From positions 186,001-250,000 of the forward strand of contig NW_020194610.1 in the NCBI RefSeq assembly GCF_002865645.1: a stretch of 64,000 bases of DNA, in the 5' to 3' direction. The position numbers and the translations under genes were made by a program. This stretch comes from Hyaloscypha bicolor E (Eukaryota; Ascomycota; Leotiomycetes; Helotiales; Hyaloscyphaceae). Shown in pieces: positions 1 to 11,085 of this stretch. The number at the start of each line of letters is the position of its first letter. Position 1 is the stretch's first letter. Below the pieces are notes generated by a model. The model did no database searches. It was not told where the DNA came from and saw only the letters and a list, made by a program, of their open reading frames with translations.

Positions 1-394
1 CGGAATCGAGGCGGCGATCATTCATTGTGAGCAAACGATCGTCCCACACACTAACGCGTCTTCCTTATCCTTGCATATGCGAGGGAGCGTGTTTGATACT
101 CGGTAATTTGACAATCGTGAGTCTTTGGGGTCAGCGGGTGAATGGGATTCACAGTGTGTTTTCACACTCCACTTTCTACAGTTCTCCGTGATTTTCCTCT
201 CGAAATTTTCAAAGTACAAGTCCGAATTTCAATCTTGAGCATTGTGTTCCCCTTTCAGTTATAGGATCTCCCATATTCAAGGTTGTTACCTAAGAGAAAT
301 CTTCGAGTCCAACTTCACTCCAAGGAAACGAGTTCAACCGCATCGATTTGCGCCCCTCTCAACTGTGCCGAGGTGGTAGGAGACATAGTACAGA
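1..394. other. Intergenic start of window
   Basis: No convincing gene is seen here. The stretch lies immediately upstream of the nicotianamine-synthase-like gene and probably holds its promoter and 5' leader. Short open frames on the minus strand have no recognisable protein features. Confidence 0.4.
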
Positions 395-1502
395 ATGCAC
401 AAATATCTCCCATCGTGGCTTTTTTGCCGCGAAAACCGGAATAAACGAGTTCTGGGGCCAGCTCATCTGTGTCTCTATCACATTCAGGGGATCAAGAAGA
501 CCTGGAAGTTGAGCGACTTGTCACACATATCATCACATTGCACACTGAACTATCTTCTCTGCCAGATCTCAGACCATGTGATGAGATCAACAAGTTATTC
601 CAGGAACTGGTGGTCTTATGTACGCGTACCGTGGGTGAGACGGTCGCTAGTAAGGTGCGTTAGCAATTTCCAGTGCAGAATGACTAAAATGTTGATGCAG
701 AAGCAGGTCATAAACAACCCAAGGATCATCTCAATCCTACCTGCATTGCGTCACATCTGTGCAGCCGCCGAATGCCACCTCGAGTCACACTGGGCTTCTA
801 TCATCTCAAGTCCAGACTCCTTCGCCGAAAACGAAGACTCAGGTTTGGGTCCTTCTCCATGCTTGTTGAACGCCCAGCTGACCACGCAGTTTACGACCGG
901 CTGGTTAAATTCCCATACTTCAATAACTACGTTGATCTCACTCGTCTTGAACTAGGAGCCATTTCCGCTGTGGACACCACTCCGATCCGCAAAATCGTTT
1001 TCATCGGATCAGGACCACTGCCAATGACCTCTCTCCAACTTACATACATCCTCTCCCCGGATATCGAAATCTTAAACATCGATCACGATCCCTTGGCAAT
1101 TTCTCAATCTTTGACATTATGTGAAAGGCTAGGGATAAAAGGAAAGGGGATGGAGTTCCTGTGTTCAGATGCGGGTGCTTGTGACTTTGACAGGCTTTGA
1201 CGTTGTGTACCTTGCCGCACTGGTAGGAAGTACCCAACATGAGAAGGAGGCATTACTTATTGATATTGTGGCGAAAATGAGAAAGGGTGCAATCTTGGTG
1301 GTGAGGAGTGCGCATGGGCTGAGAAGGGTGCTATATGCCGTTCGTTCAAACCTTTTTGTTAGCTTTGAGAGGGCATACTGACTTGGAGTAGGAGTTTGAC
1401 CCCACAACTGAGGCTGTGAAACGGTGTTTGGACGTGCAGGCTGTGGTGCATCCTTATAATCATGTGGTTAACTCGTTGATTGTGGGGAAGGTGAGGAATT
1501 AA
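395..1502 (+). CDS. Nicotianamine synthase-like protein, frame broken
   Basis: Nicotianamine synthase joins aminopropyl groups of S-adenosylmethionine into a metal chelator. Family landmarks appear in order: an N-terminal helical part (ELSSLPDLRPCDEINKLF, 520-590), FPYFNNYVDLTRLE (about 910-950), the SAM-binding FIGSGPLPMTS (about 1003-1035), DVVYLAALVG (1199-1228), the basic RSAHGLRRVLY and the terminal HPYNHVVNSLI before the stop at 1500-1502. Introns are likely at about 655-699, 843-889 (AG|GT...CAG, restores frame) and about 1344-1391 (branch TACTGAC). The 5' end is unclear: the first ATG (395) is in another frame from the 469-660 segment, so an additional short intron or a different start is needed. 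Between codons for SDAG and FDVV (1170-1196) the frame moves by one with no intron of usual size available. This implies a frameshift lesion or a sequence error. Identity is well supported; function is uncertain. Confidence 0.7.
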
Positions 1503-3840
1503 GGGGAGGATCCCGGAAGATTACAACAGTGAAATGAAGTCGTTTCATTAACCCTGGGTTGAAAAATTCAGCTTCAAGCGCGTGACAATAAGACGAGAGA
1601 GTTCACGAGAATGGGATTATAAACGTATAAAAGGGCTGGGAGAGCAAACTTGAAGCACAAGATGAGATTTTATCAGCCATTCTTAAACAAATATAGGTGG
1701 TTAAGTCTTAAGATGAGATGTGAAAAACAGAGAAGCAGGTAAGTGAAGTCATTATCAGTGTTCATTCAGGCGATTTCTCAGACAGATGGCAACTAAATAG
1801 CAACGAACAACAATTTTGCTCGTGGAAACATGATTCTTTTCTCAAATGCAAAAGTACACCTTCAAACTCGGCTCAGATTGGTTGTCATACTTATGGCCTA
1901 GGGAAAAAGTGCCTTGCGGTCCTTGACCACTCATAGCCATAGCTAAATTCCGGAATCTCTCGACCTGTAACATCAAGTCATCTAGACCACGCATCCGCCA
2001 GTCATAGTTAAGATGTAAGAAAGATACAAGGGAATAAACTCAGCAGTCGCCCATGAGTTTCTGTTGGGAATCGGGATGTATCCAACGCTGCTCCTATCCC
2101 CGCCTCCTTCTATTTTCTCTTCGGTACCAACACGCGATGAAGATCAAGCCCACGACACACAAAGCATATCAAAACATCATCGCGTCAGCAGACATATACC
2201 GAGGAGCGTCCTTCGACCTGAATGTCTACTGCCCAATAATATTTCCGGCACAATATCCAATTCACACCATAGAGGAATAGGGCATATTTGTGTGGGTCTG
2301 TGAAGCCTTCGCGGAACCTGTACAATCTGAAATGCTTATTTCTGATACCTTTCTTGTTGTCTTTTACTCATTCGATAATGAGCAGTCAGCATCGCTTGTC
2401 ACTCAGCGGCTGTTTAAGCTGGTTGACGCGAATGACGAGGAAGACGATACTGATGAGGGTCTAAAAGGATCAACTTTGAGTTGAGGCAATTGGGCTGAAG
2501 TCTCTCGATGTGTTCAAGTTGTCTTGCGTGAAACGCAAAAGGTAGACGATGGTTGCCAGTGGAGCTGATCTGGGATAAGGGGAAGCTGACGAGCCGCCGA
2601 CAGAAGTCCCGTTATTAGAGCATTTTTAAGCTATTTTCAGGCCTAACGACCCCGCCATTAGTGTTAGAATATCTCCAATTTTTAGAATTACTTCATAGTT
2701 TCAAGACGATAACAAATAATTAGAACCTGAAATTTGGGAATTAGAGGCTTTAAAAGGCATAAGGAGTTTCTATAAGAAAGCTTTTGGGAGTTTACAGTAT
2801 TCGAAAATTTATCTTGCTGTGAAATACGCTAAAAACAAAGACTTTCTATTGGCAGGCTTGTAAGCGAGCTCCCTAGTTCCTCGGTAATTCACTGGCTCCC
2901 TTGTTGCCTATTTGGGTTTTATTTGTAATAAACCACGTATGAACTATGAAGCATTTCTCTTACTATGAAGCGTACCATCGATTAAACCGAACAGGTGGAC
3001 GCGTGTTGCTTAGCTCGATTGAACAGGCAGAGAACTAAAATCTGACACGGGCCGCCTTGGCAAACCGGAGCTTTATGCATAATTCCACCGCATCTTCTTA
3101 CAAATCACCCTACGTCATTGTGGCGGACGTTCAAGGACTTGGGAACCGCATAGTCGGCCAGCAATGATGTGCATATGTTTATGCCTCAGAACCTCCTAAT
3201 TCTTGCCTGCGGAGTTTGTGGCTGCTTAATAATCAACCAACCTCGATTCGGCCATGGTCGGCGGTGTCTTTTTCTGGCCAATGACTCTCTCTGCTAGTAA
3301 AAGACAGTGGCCAGTTACTTGCCGTCCGCTCTATCTGTCTACCGTGTCTCGCGGTAGACATAAAAAGCGGCGCTAAATTCTCAATACCCGAAGTCAAGGT
3401 TCGACATTCAGAAAAGCCTCTGACGAATATTCCCTCGACTTGCTGTAGAATTAAAGACTCCTACATAGACTATCTCGGGAATCTGAGGATACTATTGGTG
3501 CCCGTCTAAGTCCAGCCACATGTACGACTTCAACTACGGACACTGATAATCGGCTTGATTTTATGTTCACCGCGAGCGTGTCATCATTAAGCGTTTCTTG
3601 GCTGCACTAGGGTCATTTTGAAAATATGGACCGCAATACAAATCGCGCTTCGAAAAGGATATCGACGCCTCCTTGGACGGGACCCAGCGATGCTGAGACT
3701 CCGATTCCAAGGTTTTTTCTTGACTTTTAAAGACTATAAGATCACTCTGTTATAAGTCGTTCCCTCAAACTTGTAGTTTTCGTTTGATCCAGATATACCA
3801 CACACAGTTCCGCATTCTCAAGGAGTTCCACGATTTCACG
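1503..3840. other. Gene-poor spacer with AT-rich decayed stretch
   Basis: No protein family is recognised in any frame. Weak open frames at 2053-2484 lack recognisable domains. The part around 2620-2860 is AT-rich and rich in TA steps, with the look of old mutated repeat DNA. The last few hundred bases form the promoter of the tannase-family gene. Confidence 0.4.
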
Positions 3841-5436
3841 ATGGGTTTCATGTTATTCTTACTCACTTTGGGAATCCTCTTCAACTCTGCCAGAGCTCAC
3901 GTTGCATTCGAGCGTGGTATCAAATCCTGCACAAACATCAAACCATCACACGTCCCTGGCGCTGAAATCATCTCAATTGAAAGCGAAGAAAAACACAACT
4001 TCACCGTCTTCGCTAGCTCACCATTTCTTCTTCAAGATATCTCCAACCTTAGCGTTTGTGAAGTGAACGTCACTCTCACCCGTACCAACGCAGTTGATAA
4101 AGTTCTTCTTCAGATATGGCTTCCGTTGAATAACTGGAACGGACGATTCATGGCAGTGGGAGGAAGTGGATGGGCAGCTGGCCTTGGTGACCTCTCGCTT
4201 GCACCGGTAGTTGCACAGGGGTTTGCAGCAGCCTCCACAAATGCTGGTCTTTCAGGAGATCCCGTCAACCCAGGCCTTTGGGCACTAAAGGATAACGGGA
4301 AAGTCAACTGGGATCTGTTGACGAATTTTGGGTCGCGTTCAGTGCATGACTTAGCCATTGTTGGGAAAGCTACTACCGCGAAGTATTATGGAGTAGCGGC
4401 GAAATACTCCTACTGGAATGGTTGTTCAACCGGGGGTCGGCAAGGGCTTGTGGCTGCCCAAAAGTACCCCAATGATTTTGATGGTATCTTAGCTGGCTCG
4501 CCTGCTATCAACTGGGTAGAATATGTTGTCGCAGAACACTGGCCTCAGGTTGTCATGAATGAAGCGAGGGCTTTCCCTTCCCCGTGCGAGCTGGATGGTG
4601 TTGTGCAATCTGCGGTTGCTGCATGCGATGAGCTTGACGGAGTCAAGGACAACGTCGTCACAAATCTCGCCCAATGCAAATTCGATCCTTTTAAAGCAGT
4701 TGGATCGAAAGTTCAATGTGATGGGAAGGATGTTACTATCACACAATCGGTTGCCTCGATCGTCAGCAAAATTTGGGATGGTCCGAAAACAACTACTGGG
4801 GCTCATCTCTGGTACGGCCTGCCAGTTGGTGCTCTGATGGATTACCTCGCAAACTCGACATTTGTCAACGGTACTCGTGTTGGCAATCCTTTCTTTGTTA
4901 GTGACACCTGGATCCGATATTTCCTCGAGGCAAACCCAAATTTCGACTCCTCGAGTGTGAACTCAGCAGAGTTGTCAGTACTGTTTTCCGAATCATCAAG
5001 ACGATACGCCGAGGCGATCGATTCCGCTTGCCCTGATCTTTCCGGACTTCGAAAGTCGGACGGGAAACTTCTTGTGTGGCACGGGGAAGCAGATCCCATA
5101 ATCTTCCCGCAAGGCACGATCAAATATCGCCAAAATGTGGAAAGGGCATTGGGGGGAGCCGCCAAAGTGGATAATTTTTTCCGTCTCTTTCTTGCTCCTG
5201 GGGTTGATCACTGCGGGCAGGGTCTAACTCCTGGGGCCATTCCTTCTGATCCATTGGGGGCATTGGTGTCTTGGGTAGAAAAGGGAATTGCTCCGGATAT
5301 GCTGACTGCAGAAACATCTCCGAATGCTCCAGCACACTTCACTCGGAAGATCTGCCGATATCCTTTAGTGTCCAAATATCGCGGCTATGGAGATCCCACC
5401 TCTTTGGCAAGTTACAATTGTGTTGAAGGTTATTGA
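3841..5436 (+). CDS. Secreted tannase / feruloyl esterase
   Basis: Single-exon gene of 531 aa for a tannase/feruloyl esterase family (Pfam Tannase) alpha/beta hydrolase, which cleaves ester bonds in tannins or in feruloylated plant cell walls. The ATG at 3841 is chosen because it opens directly into a hydrophobic signal peptide (about residues 1-19, ending SARA|H); the frame is open upstream but without a better ATG. The family's CS-D-HC signature is intact: Cys195-Ser196 in the nucleophile elbow CSTGG, Asp418 in EADPI, and His457-Cys458 in VDHCG. In characterised members the two cysteines form a disulfide that holds Ser and His together. Length matches fungal family members. Substrate (tannin, ferulate or chlorogenate ester) cannot be told from sequence. 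Confidence 0.93.
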   Translation: MGFMLFLLTLGILFNSARAHVAFERGIKSCTNIKPSHVPGAEIISIESEEKHNFTVFASSPFLLQDISNLSVCEVNVTLTRTNAVDKVLLQIWLPLNNWNGRFMAVGGSGWAAGLGDLSLAPVVAQGFAAASTNAGLSGDPVNPGLWALKDNGKVNWDLLTNFGSRSVHDLAIVGKATTAKYYGVAAKYSYWNGCSTGGRQGLVAAQKYPNDFDGILAGSPAINWVEYVVAEHWPQVVMNEARAFPSPCELDGVVQSAVAACDELDGVKDNVVTNLAQCKFDPFKAVGSKVQCDGKDVTITQSVASIVSKIWDGPKTTTGAHLWYGLPVGALMDYLANSTFVNGTRVGNPFFVSDTWIRYFLEANPNFDSSSVNSAELSVLFSESSRRYAEAIDSACPDLSGLRKSDGKLLVWHGEADPIIFPQGTIKYRQNVERALGGAAKVDNFFRLFLAPGVDHCGQGLTPGAIPSDPLGALVSWVEKGIAPDMLTAETSPNAPAHFTRKICRYPLVSKYRGYGDPTSLASYNCVEGY

Positions 5437-5729
5437 GAAGCGGTGTTGCTGTGGAAACGATTGATTTAATAGAAGGGAGTAGCCTTAGTGAAATGTCAAA
5501 TAATGTAACTTTGAGAAAGATTCAATGGAGTCGGGAATTTCTATGAAATGCCAAGTTGTAAGGGGCTTGGAAAATGCCGTGGTCCAATGACATTGGACCC
5601 TCTCCCCTGAAAAGTATACTTGTATATGTCTAAAATGAACGGGTATTAATTCCAAGAATTTCACAAGTGCCGTTCAAGCTCGGAAGTGAAGAGACATTTC
5701 CTAGGCAGGCTGTGTATGAACCTCTGTGA

Positions 5730-7249
5730 TTACTCTAAATTACATCCTCGCACTCCTTGGAACATGTGGACTGCATTGAGTGGAAACGCCATCATGCCCT
5801 CTTGATAATGCACTTCCCTGCAGCCCCGACAGAAAAAAGGTGGTTTGCTCCCAAAAACCTGACCAATTTCAATGATAGATTTAAGCCGAATAGTTGTAGT
5901 TAGAGGAAGAGCCATTTCGGGGAAAGCCAAGGCTAAACAAACAACAACTGCGTAGAAATGAGCCAGTGTGGCAAGTACAACTGTGTCCTTTTCACTGATT
6001 GCAAAATATGATATCGTATACTTGTCCATCCATGCGGCAAATGGATGCACCAAACGGAATTGCTTCTCGATAGGCCAGTCAGATGAACGTTCATGAACAA
6101 TCCGACAAGTATCCCGGAGGTGCCTAACCAGTGCCGAGAGATCGGGGGTATCCTTGGAACAAGATGAGAGCATATTAAGTGATCCAATGGCTTGAGCAAC
6201 GAGTGATTTCAAATTGGGAATTTCGCCGTGGCCATCGAATGTCATGGTCGAGCCTCTGACACCTGGCATGCGTTTCTGTGGATTTACACAGCCTGCATGG
6301 TCTAAATAGTTGGAAAATACGGATCCTGTAATCCAGGGTCGCATTTCACAGATCACCTAGTGGAACACTAAGCCGTGGATCATCTTTTGGAGCAACTTTG
6401 ATCTTACTGCGGAAGTACCTTCCATAATCGCTTTCCAAGACCGCCTGAAATGAAACTTTGTTAGCCATACGACTTGCCACCAGGTGCTCCGAATGGACTA
6501 ACCAATCATGCTCCTGGTTTGATAAGCAAAGCGATGCACATAAAATTGCATCCGCATTGTCTTTCGTAAACGAAGTGATGGCTGAATTCAGCCCTTGCAA
6601 TGCAAGGGTCCGGTACCTCGTAGCGTCTTCGAACGCTGAGGATATCTTAGTCACTAGGGCCAGGCGCCCGGCGGAGTGACCCATTACCGCGTATGCAACA
6701 AAATCGAATCGAATGGCAAGTTGAAAGAAGCTGGAGATGCATGGATTAATGCCGGTGTAAGCTTTGGAATGCAACGCAGAAGCTCGAACGCACATTGTAA
6801 TTTCACTCCACCACAGACAAAACTGTCTAGTTTTGCTTAGCTCGAGCATAGACGCCATGAGAGCCAAATGATGCATGTGCCGTAATTTGCCCAAGGATAG
6901 ATTGTGCCAGCTCGGGGTCATTGGCAATTCTAAAAACGGAAATGGCGGCTGGCTAGAGTCCCTCCATTTCTCAATAGAACGATTAGTAGCACTGGGCTAG
7001 GTGAAACCCGGAAAGGATGTACTGCCTTCTACGGAATCGGTGACAGGATAACGGCAGCGTCGCCGAGTTTGTGAACAGTTGCGGCTACTCATGTTAGTAC
7101 CACAGCTCTTCCCACCGCATCCCCAAATTCAGGGGTACATACCAATGGGGCCGAAACTCGTCGCACTTGATTCTACGGGCCCGGCATGTATTGCAGCCAT
7201 TTTTTGATTTGGTATGGCTCCGTCGTATAATCGGGTTGATGGTTGACAT
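5730..7249 (-). CDS. Zn2Cys6 transcription factor
   Basis: Fungal-specific regulator of about 422 aa. Proposed exons on the minus strand: 7249-7143, 7084-7033, 6948-6503, 6444-6408, 6356-5730; together they keep frame. The start ATG (7249) is 18 codons before the zinc cluster. The cluster is split by the first intron (GTATGT donor, branch ACTAAC): Cys19, 22, 29 come from exon 1, the split codon makes Cys36, and Cys39 and Cys46 follow in exon 2 (C-x2-C-x6-C-x6-C-x2-C-x6-C). The third intron (7142-style GTTAGT donor at 6502, TTTCAG acceptor at 6445) joins EHDW to RSWKAIMEG, matching the DW.W..G pattern of this family; the fourth (6407-6357, GTAAGA) removes an in-frame stop. Intron 2 (7032-6949) is the least certain. 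No binding-site or target can be inferred; neighbours are the tannase and a dead glucanase. Confidence 0.8.
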
Positions 7250-7999
7250 CCTTCCCAATGAGCAACTTTGAGTTCTCACGCATATGAAGATCTCAGTGTA
7301 TGTTTGATCTTTTTTAAGAGGGAGAGACGGCGAAACGGAGGTTGAGATTGAGTGGATGACAGTGCATACATTCCTGGCATCAGCTGGATATTCAATTGGC
7401 CCAAGCAGTTTTCTTGGTTCCATCATTTGTAATAGACGAATGAAGCTGCGCAATCCAAGCCACTGGGTTCTTTCGTGTCAGATTTTAGCACAGAGGCAAA
7501 ATGCTTGCTACCTAGGCTCCGCCCGTCCCTAAGAAACTCCGCAGGTCGTTGATCCGCAGCACCATTCTTTTCTGCATGGTGGTTTGTGGCAATTCTTCGT
7601 CTATTAACTTTTACTGTCAGCAGGTTTTTTTTCCAGAACCCCTCTTTACCCATACCTACATACAGGGGTGACTCTCGCTTAGAGATTCAGGGGCAACGCC
7701 GAAATCAATGGCCTAAACGAAATTTTCAACAACTATCAGGTTACCCGAATCTTCTTGCGTCCAAGTTCGCAGACAAACCCATGACCTCACGTTTAAGCAC
7801 TCTGCTTGAGAAAAGCTGCCACCACAGCTGTCTGAAAAATATCATGAACCGACCCTAATTTGCTGCATGCGTAACAATGGAGGTCAATCCACCACCCGTA
7901 CTTTTGGATACCAAATTCTTGAAGTTTATACTGCTGATCCATTACACAAATAACTTCGAGCGACCTTGGTAAATGGTGCCGTTACCCTGGCAATCTACG
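7250..7999. other. Spacer between Zn2Cys6 gene and dead glucanase
   Basis: Likely promoter of the minus-strand Zn2Cys6 gene, followed by the eroded 3' end of the GH55 pseudogene. I see no further gene. Open frames around 7423-7858 have no recognisable protein character. Confidence 0.35.
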
Positions 8000-10400
8000 G
8001 AGCAGAGAGTTCGCGGCCGCCCCATTACGAACCTCCACCAGCCTTGACAGTAGAGATTGATGTTGCTGGAGTTGTGGACGATTTGATAGAGTCCCATACG
8101 GGACTGGGTGATACGTTAGCACTAACTTGGAAAACAGAATATCGGGAAGCTCTACATGAGCGCTGGTTGACGGACACCACTTGAAATCGGGTTCGGTGGA
8201 TTGAAGGTTGTCAGTCCATGGATCCGGCGGATACGCTGTGGTGCCATTCCCCTGCAAATGTGAAGTTTCACCTTCCATGAGACCAATGAAAACGCTCTTG
8301 ACATTGTTGATATTGACCTGATAGAAAACGTGGTGCTCTGTCCCAAATTAGAATTACATAGTCAGCCTTTGAAAAAGTAAACAAACATACCAGAACCCAT
8401 TCCCAGCATCCAAGTACCTTTCTGAGACTCAATGAGAAACCCAGAAGCGGGACTTGCAAGTCCAGTTGCACCGCCATCTACCTCAAGATCAGCACTCCAG
8501 GCCCAAGTGTGTTCCAAATACGAAGACAAAGTTGTGGTGAAATGTGCGGTGGTATGCCCAGCGACACAACTCTTGGCATCTCTACGGTTGGCCTCAACCT
8601 TCGATCCTTTGGCTCCTGCAATGCGAAAGCTGCAGAACCGGAAACCAACGCCTCCTGGCTTGATGTCTTCCACGTTAGCCTCAAAAAAGATAATGCCGGG
8701 AAGTATGCCGGCGATGGTAAACGTGAAGTCCTGCATCTGTGCCACACCGACATCCCTGCATTGCCAACCTTGATCACAGGCCTTGGGATTTTGGCAACCT
8801 TAAATTTAGCGCATGAAGCCGAAAGCCGAGTGAGTGCTTCCTCCACGGGCCCGGGGCCTGCTTCCTACAGGAACCGTGATGGTGTCAGTTAAGATATAGA
8901 AGCCATAGAGAAATAAACGACCTCCTTGCCGGCAGCGTCATTGAGAACAACTTGAATGCTAGCCGTATCATCAGTCGATCCATCTCCAGCAATAAGATGA
9001 GCCGCCACACTTTTCGCATTCACAATCTGGGTCACATCGTAATCCGAATACGTTGGTTGAGCAACAGTGTAGTAGTGACCCGTGCTAATGACGAGTACAT
9101 CAGGACGAGAAGCTGCCACCTCGGTTCCGGAGAGGCGAGTTGAGGTAAATGTGTCCACGTTGTAAGAATTCCCTCGAATCCGTGCTGACCCTGGCTCAAC
9201 AGAGCCCGTGAGAGCTGCTGTTCCAGCAACCTTGATGGTATGTTCGTCAGGTGTCAGCAATCATGCAAACTATAGACAGCAAAGTATTTTATCCAGAGAA
9301 CAAAGAAATCAGAACATACCGCACCCACAGATGAATCAACAATGACATTTTCCAAACCATGGGGCTCTGAACAGTGGTGGTGGCAGGCGCGTTTACCGAA
9401 GTAGTTGTGTTTGAAGCGGAGGAGTCTATTAAGTTCAGAATACCGCTACCACTACTCGTAATCTCGATGCCAATTGTGCAGCCCTCGAATTGCAAGCCTT
9501 GGAATGTTTCATGTAAGATTACTATGCTTGTGACTTTAACTCTAGTTGCCACATCTTTACTAAGATTAGTCTTTGTTACTTAGTGATGCTAAGTTCGATT
9601 TTCCTCAAATAGAAGATCCAGGTTTGAAAGACATATTATTTAATTGTACTTGCGTGACACTCAATGCGATACTTATCTTACCGCCTACAAACTGCAAATC
9701 ATTGTAAAGGAGCTGAGTACATTGGCCAGGCGTAGTAAGACCAACGTGCCCCGTAGCTCCAGGCATATTAAACATAACTTTCGCTAGTTGTTTTGCCCGA
9801 CTCACGCACCACTCGAGGATAGTAATTCTCTTCGCAGAGAGAACGGTGGTTGTATCGAGAACAAGATTCTTGATCCAGTGATAGAAAGCAACGAGTCCGG
9901 TGTACCGAGTATCATGTCCAACGAGAAGATAGGTGTCTGTGAAAGTAGCAGACACTTTAATAGTTGGACGGCTCGTTGGATCACCAACTAGTATAGTACT
10001 AACACGGTTGGATAAGGTGCTTCTCCATCGAATGTGTTCCCGTAGGGAAGTAAACCACTGCGGGCTGCACGGCGATGCCAAAGGCAGTTCCGGTGGCTCA
10101 TGTGCCGCTGCTGTCGCCCGCGTCAATGGCTTTCTGGACGGCTGCCATATCGTTGGTTGCTCCGTCGCCCATGGCTCCATAGTCCTTAACATTTCTCAAC
10201 ACTGCCCATCTCTTGCTCTTCGAGATGGTCGGATTGATCCCATTGTGCGTGATTGTCTTGCACCAGTATCCTCTGCTGGCTGCCTGGGAATTTTGCGCTT
10301 CAATGCCTCTTGCTTGAGTGATGGTTGGCAGAGTGCTGGCAGCAAAGCCGAGCAGACGAAGGGGGCTTTTGTCGAGGAAGGTCAAGTACGGACATGCAAA
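8000..10400 (-). pseudogene. Decayed GH55 exo-beta-1,3-glucanase
   Basis: Minus-strand remains of a two-lobed beta-helix GH55 (Pectate_lyase_3-type) glucanase, which would degrade beta-1,3-glucan outside the cell. N-lobe landmarks: RNVKDYGAMGDGATND (about 10200-10150), PAVVYFPTGTH, LVGDPTSRPTIKVSA, and AFYHWIKNLVLDTT. Middle: FQGLQFEGCTIGIEITSS and TIKVAGTAALTG. C-lobe: DGSTDDTASIQ, YILTDTITVPVGSR, IPRPVIKVG, AGFLIE-like SQKGTWMLGMGSG, and after a likely intron (GTATGT donor near 8393) EHHVFYQVNI. Lesions read directly: an in-frame TGA after GDSSGT, an in-frame TAG before the YYTS segment, and frame shifts before LVGDP, in the SPMV/ENV segment near 9360, between VVYF and YILTD near 8910, and between IKVGNAG and VAQMQDF near 8740. 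Two further TAA codons follow FGFMR. No intact start is seen. Family identity is firm; lack of function is inferred from the number of lesions. Confidence 0.8.
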
Positions 10401-11085
10401 GATCGTGCGCGATATGAATGGATATAAAGGACCAAAACAAATTTGACATTTGTCTCAATACTTGCCTGAGAGTCAGGCTAATGAGAATCGTGAAAGATTC
10501 AAGATTAAAAAGGTGGACGTGCAGTTGGCCCCTTCAGAGATAGATCCACGATGTAGCGAAGCCCCGGATCCCGGACAGAGGCTCGCCGTCCACATGGCTC
10601 GGCAAGGAGAAAGGCCGAGGTTCCGAACATATAGGCCACATCATTTCTTTCCCCAACGGCTGATAATCTTGAGGGACAAAGAGGAGTCCTCAATTCATCT
10701 GAACGAGGTGTGGACGGCAATAATGGTGGACGAGCCAATGGGTTGCAACAAAAGCACATTAACTGAACCCCTGAACAGGACTACAGATATCAACACAGTG
10801 AGATCACTTCTTGATGGTGGAGGGATTGCTGAACGCAATTGAATTACTACAAGAAACAAAATCATAATCTGGGGTCATCCCAAGTATACAGACGCAATCA
10901 CAAAAGCACGAACCCTCGAGCAAAGTCCACCAGGCGCCACGCTAAAATGCCCGAAGCCACCATTTCCCAACCAACAGCAACCAACTCCATTGGTACCGTG
11001 TCCTATGCTACAATTTCCCATCCACTACATATTCATGATTTAACAACTCAATTTATTCTCCTTATCACTAAGAGCCATCTCCATC
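10401..11085. other. Spacer 3' of TRA1
   Basis: Stretch between the broken start of the GH55 relic and the TRA1 stop codon. It probably contains the TRA1 3' UTR and polyadenylation signals. No gene is recognised. Confidence 0.35.

Noticed and set aside
1173..1191. 19-nt GT...AG segment as a true intron in the nicotianamine synthase gene
   Set aside because: Too short for normal spliceosomal removal; a frameshift or sequence error is simpler.
2053..2484. Overlapping plus-strand frames in the first spacer
   Set aside because: No ATG-supported start with recognisable domain, in mixed or AT-rich DNA next to decayed sequence.
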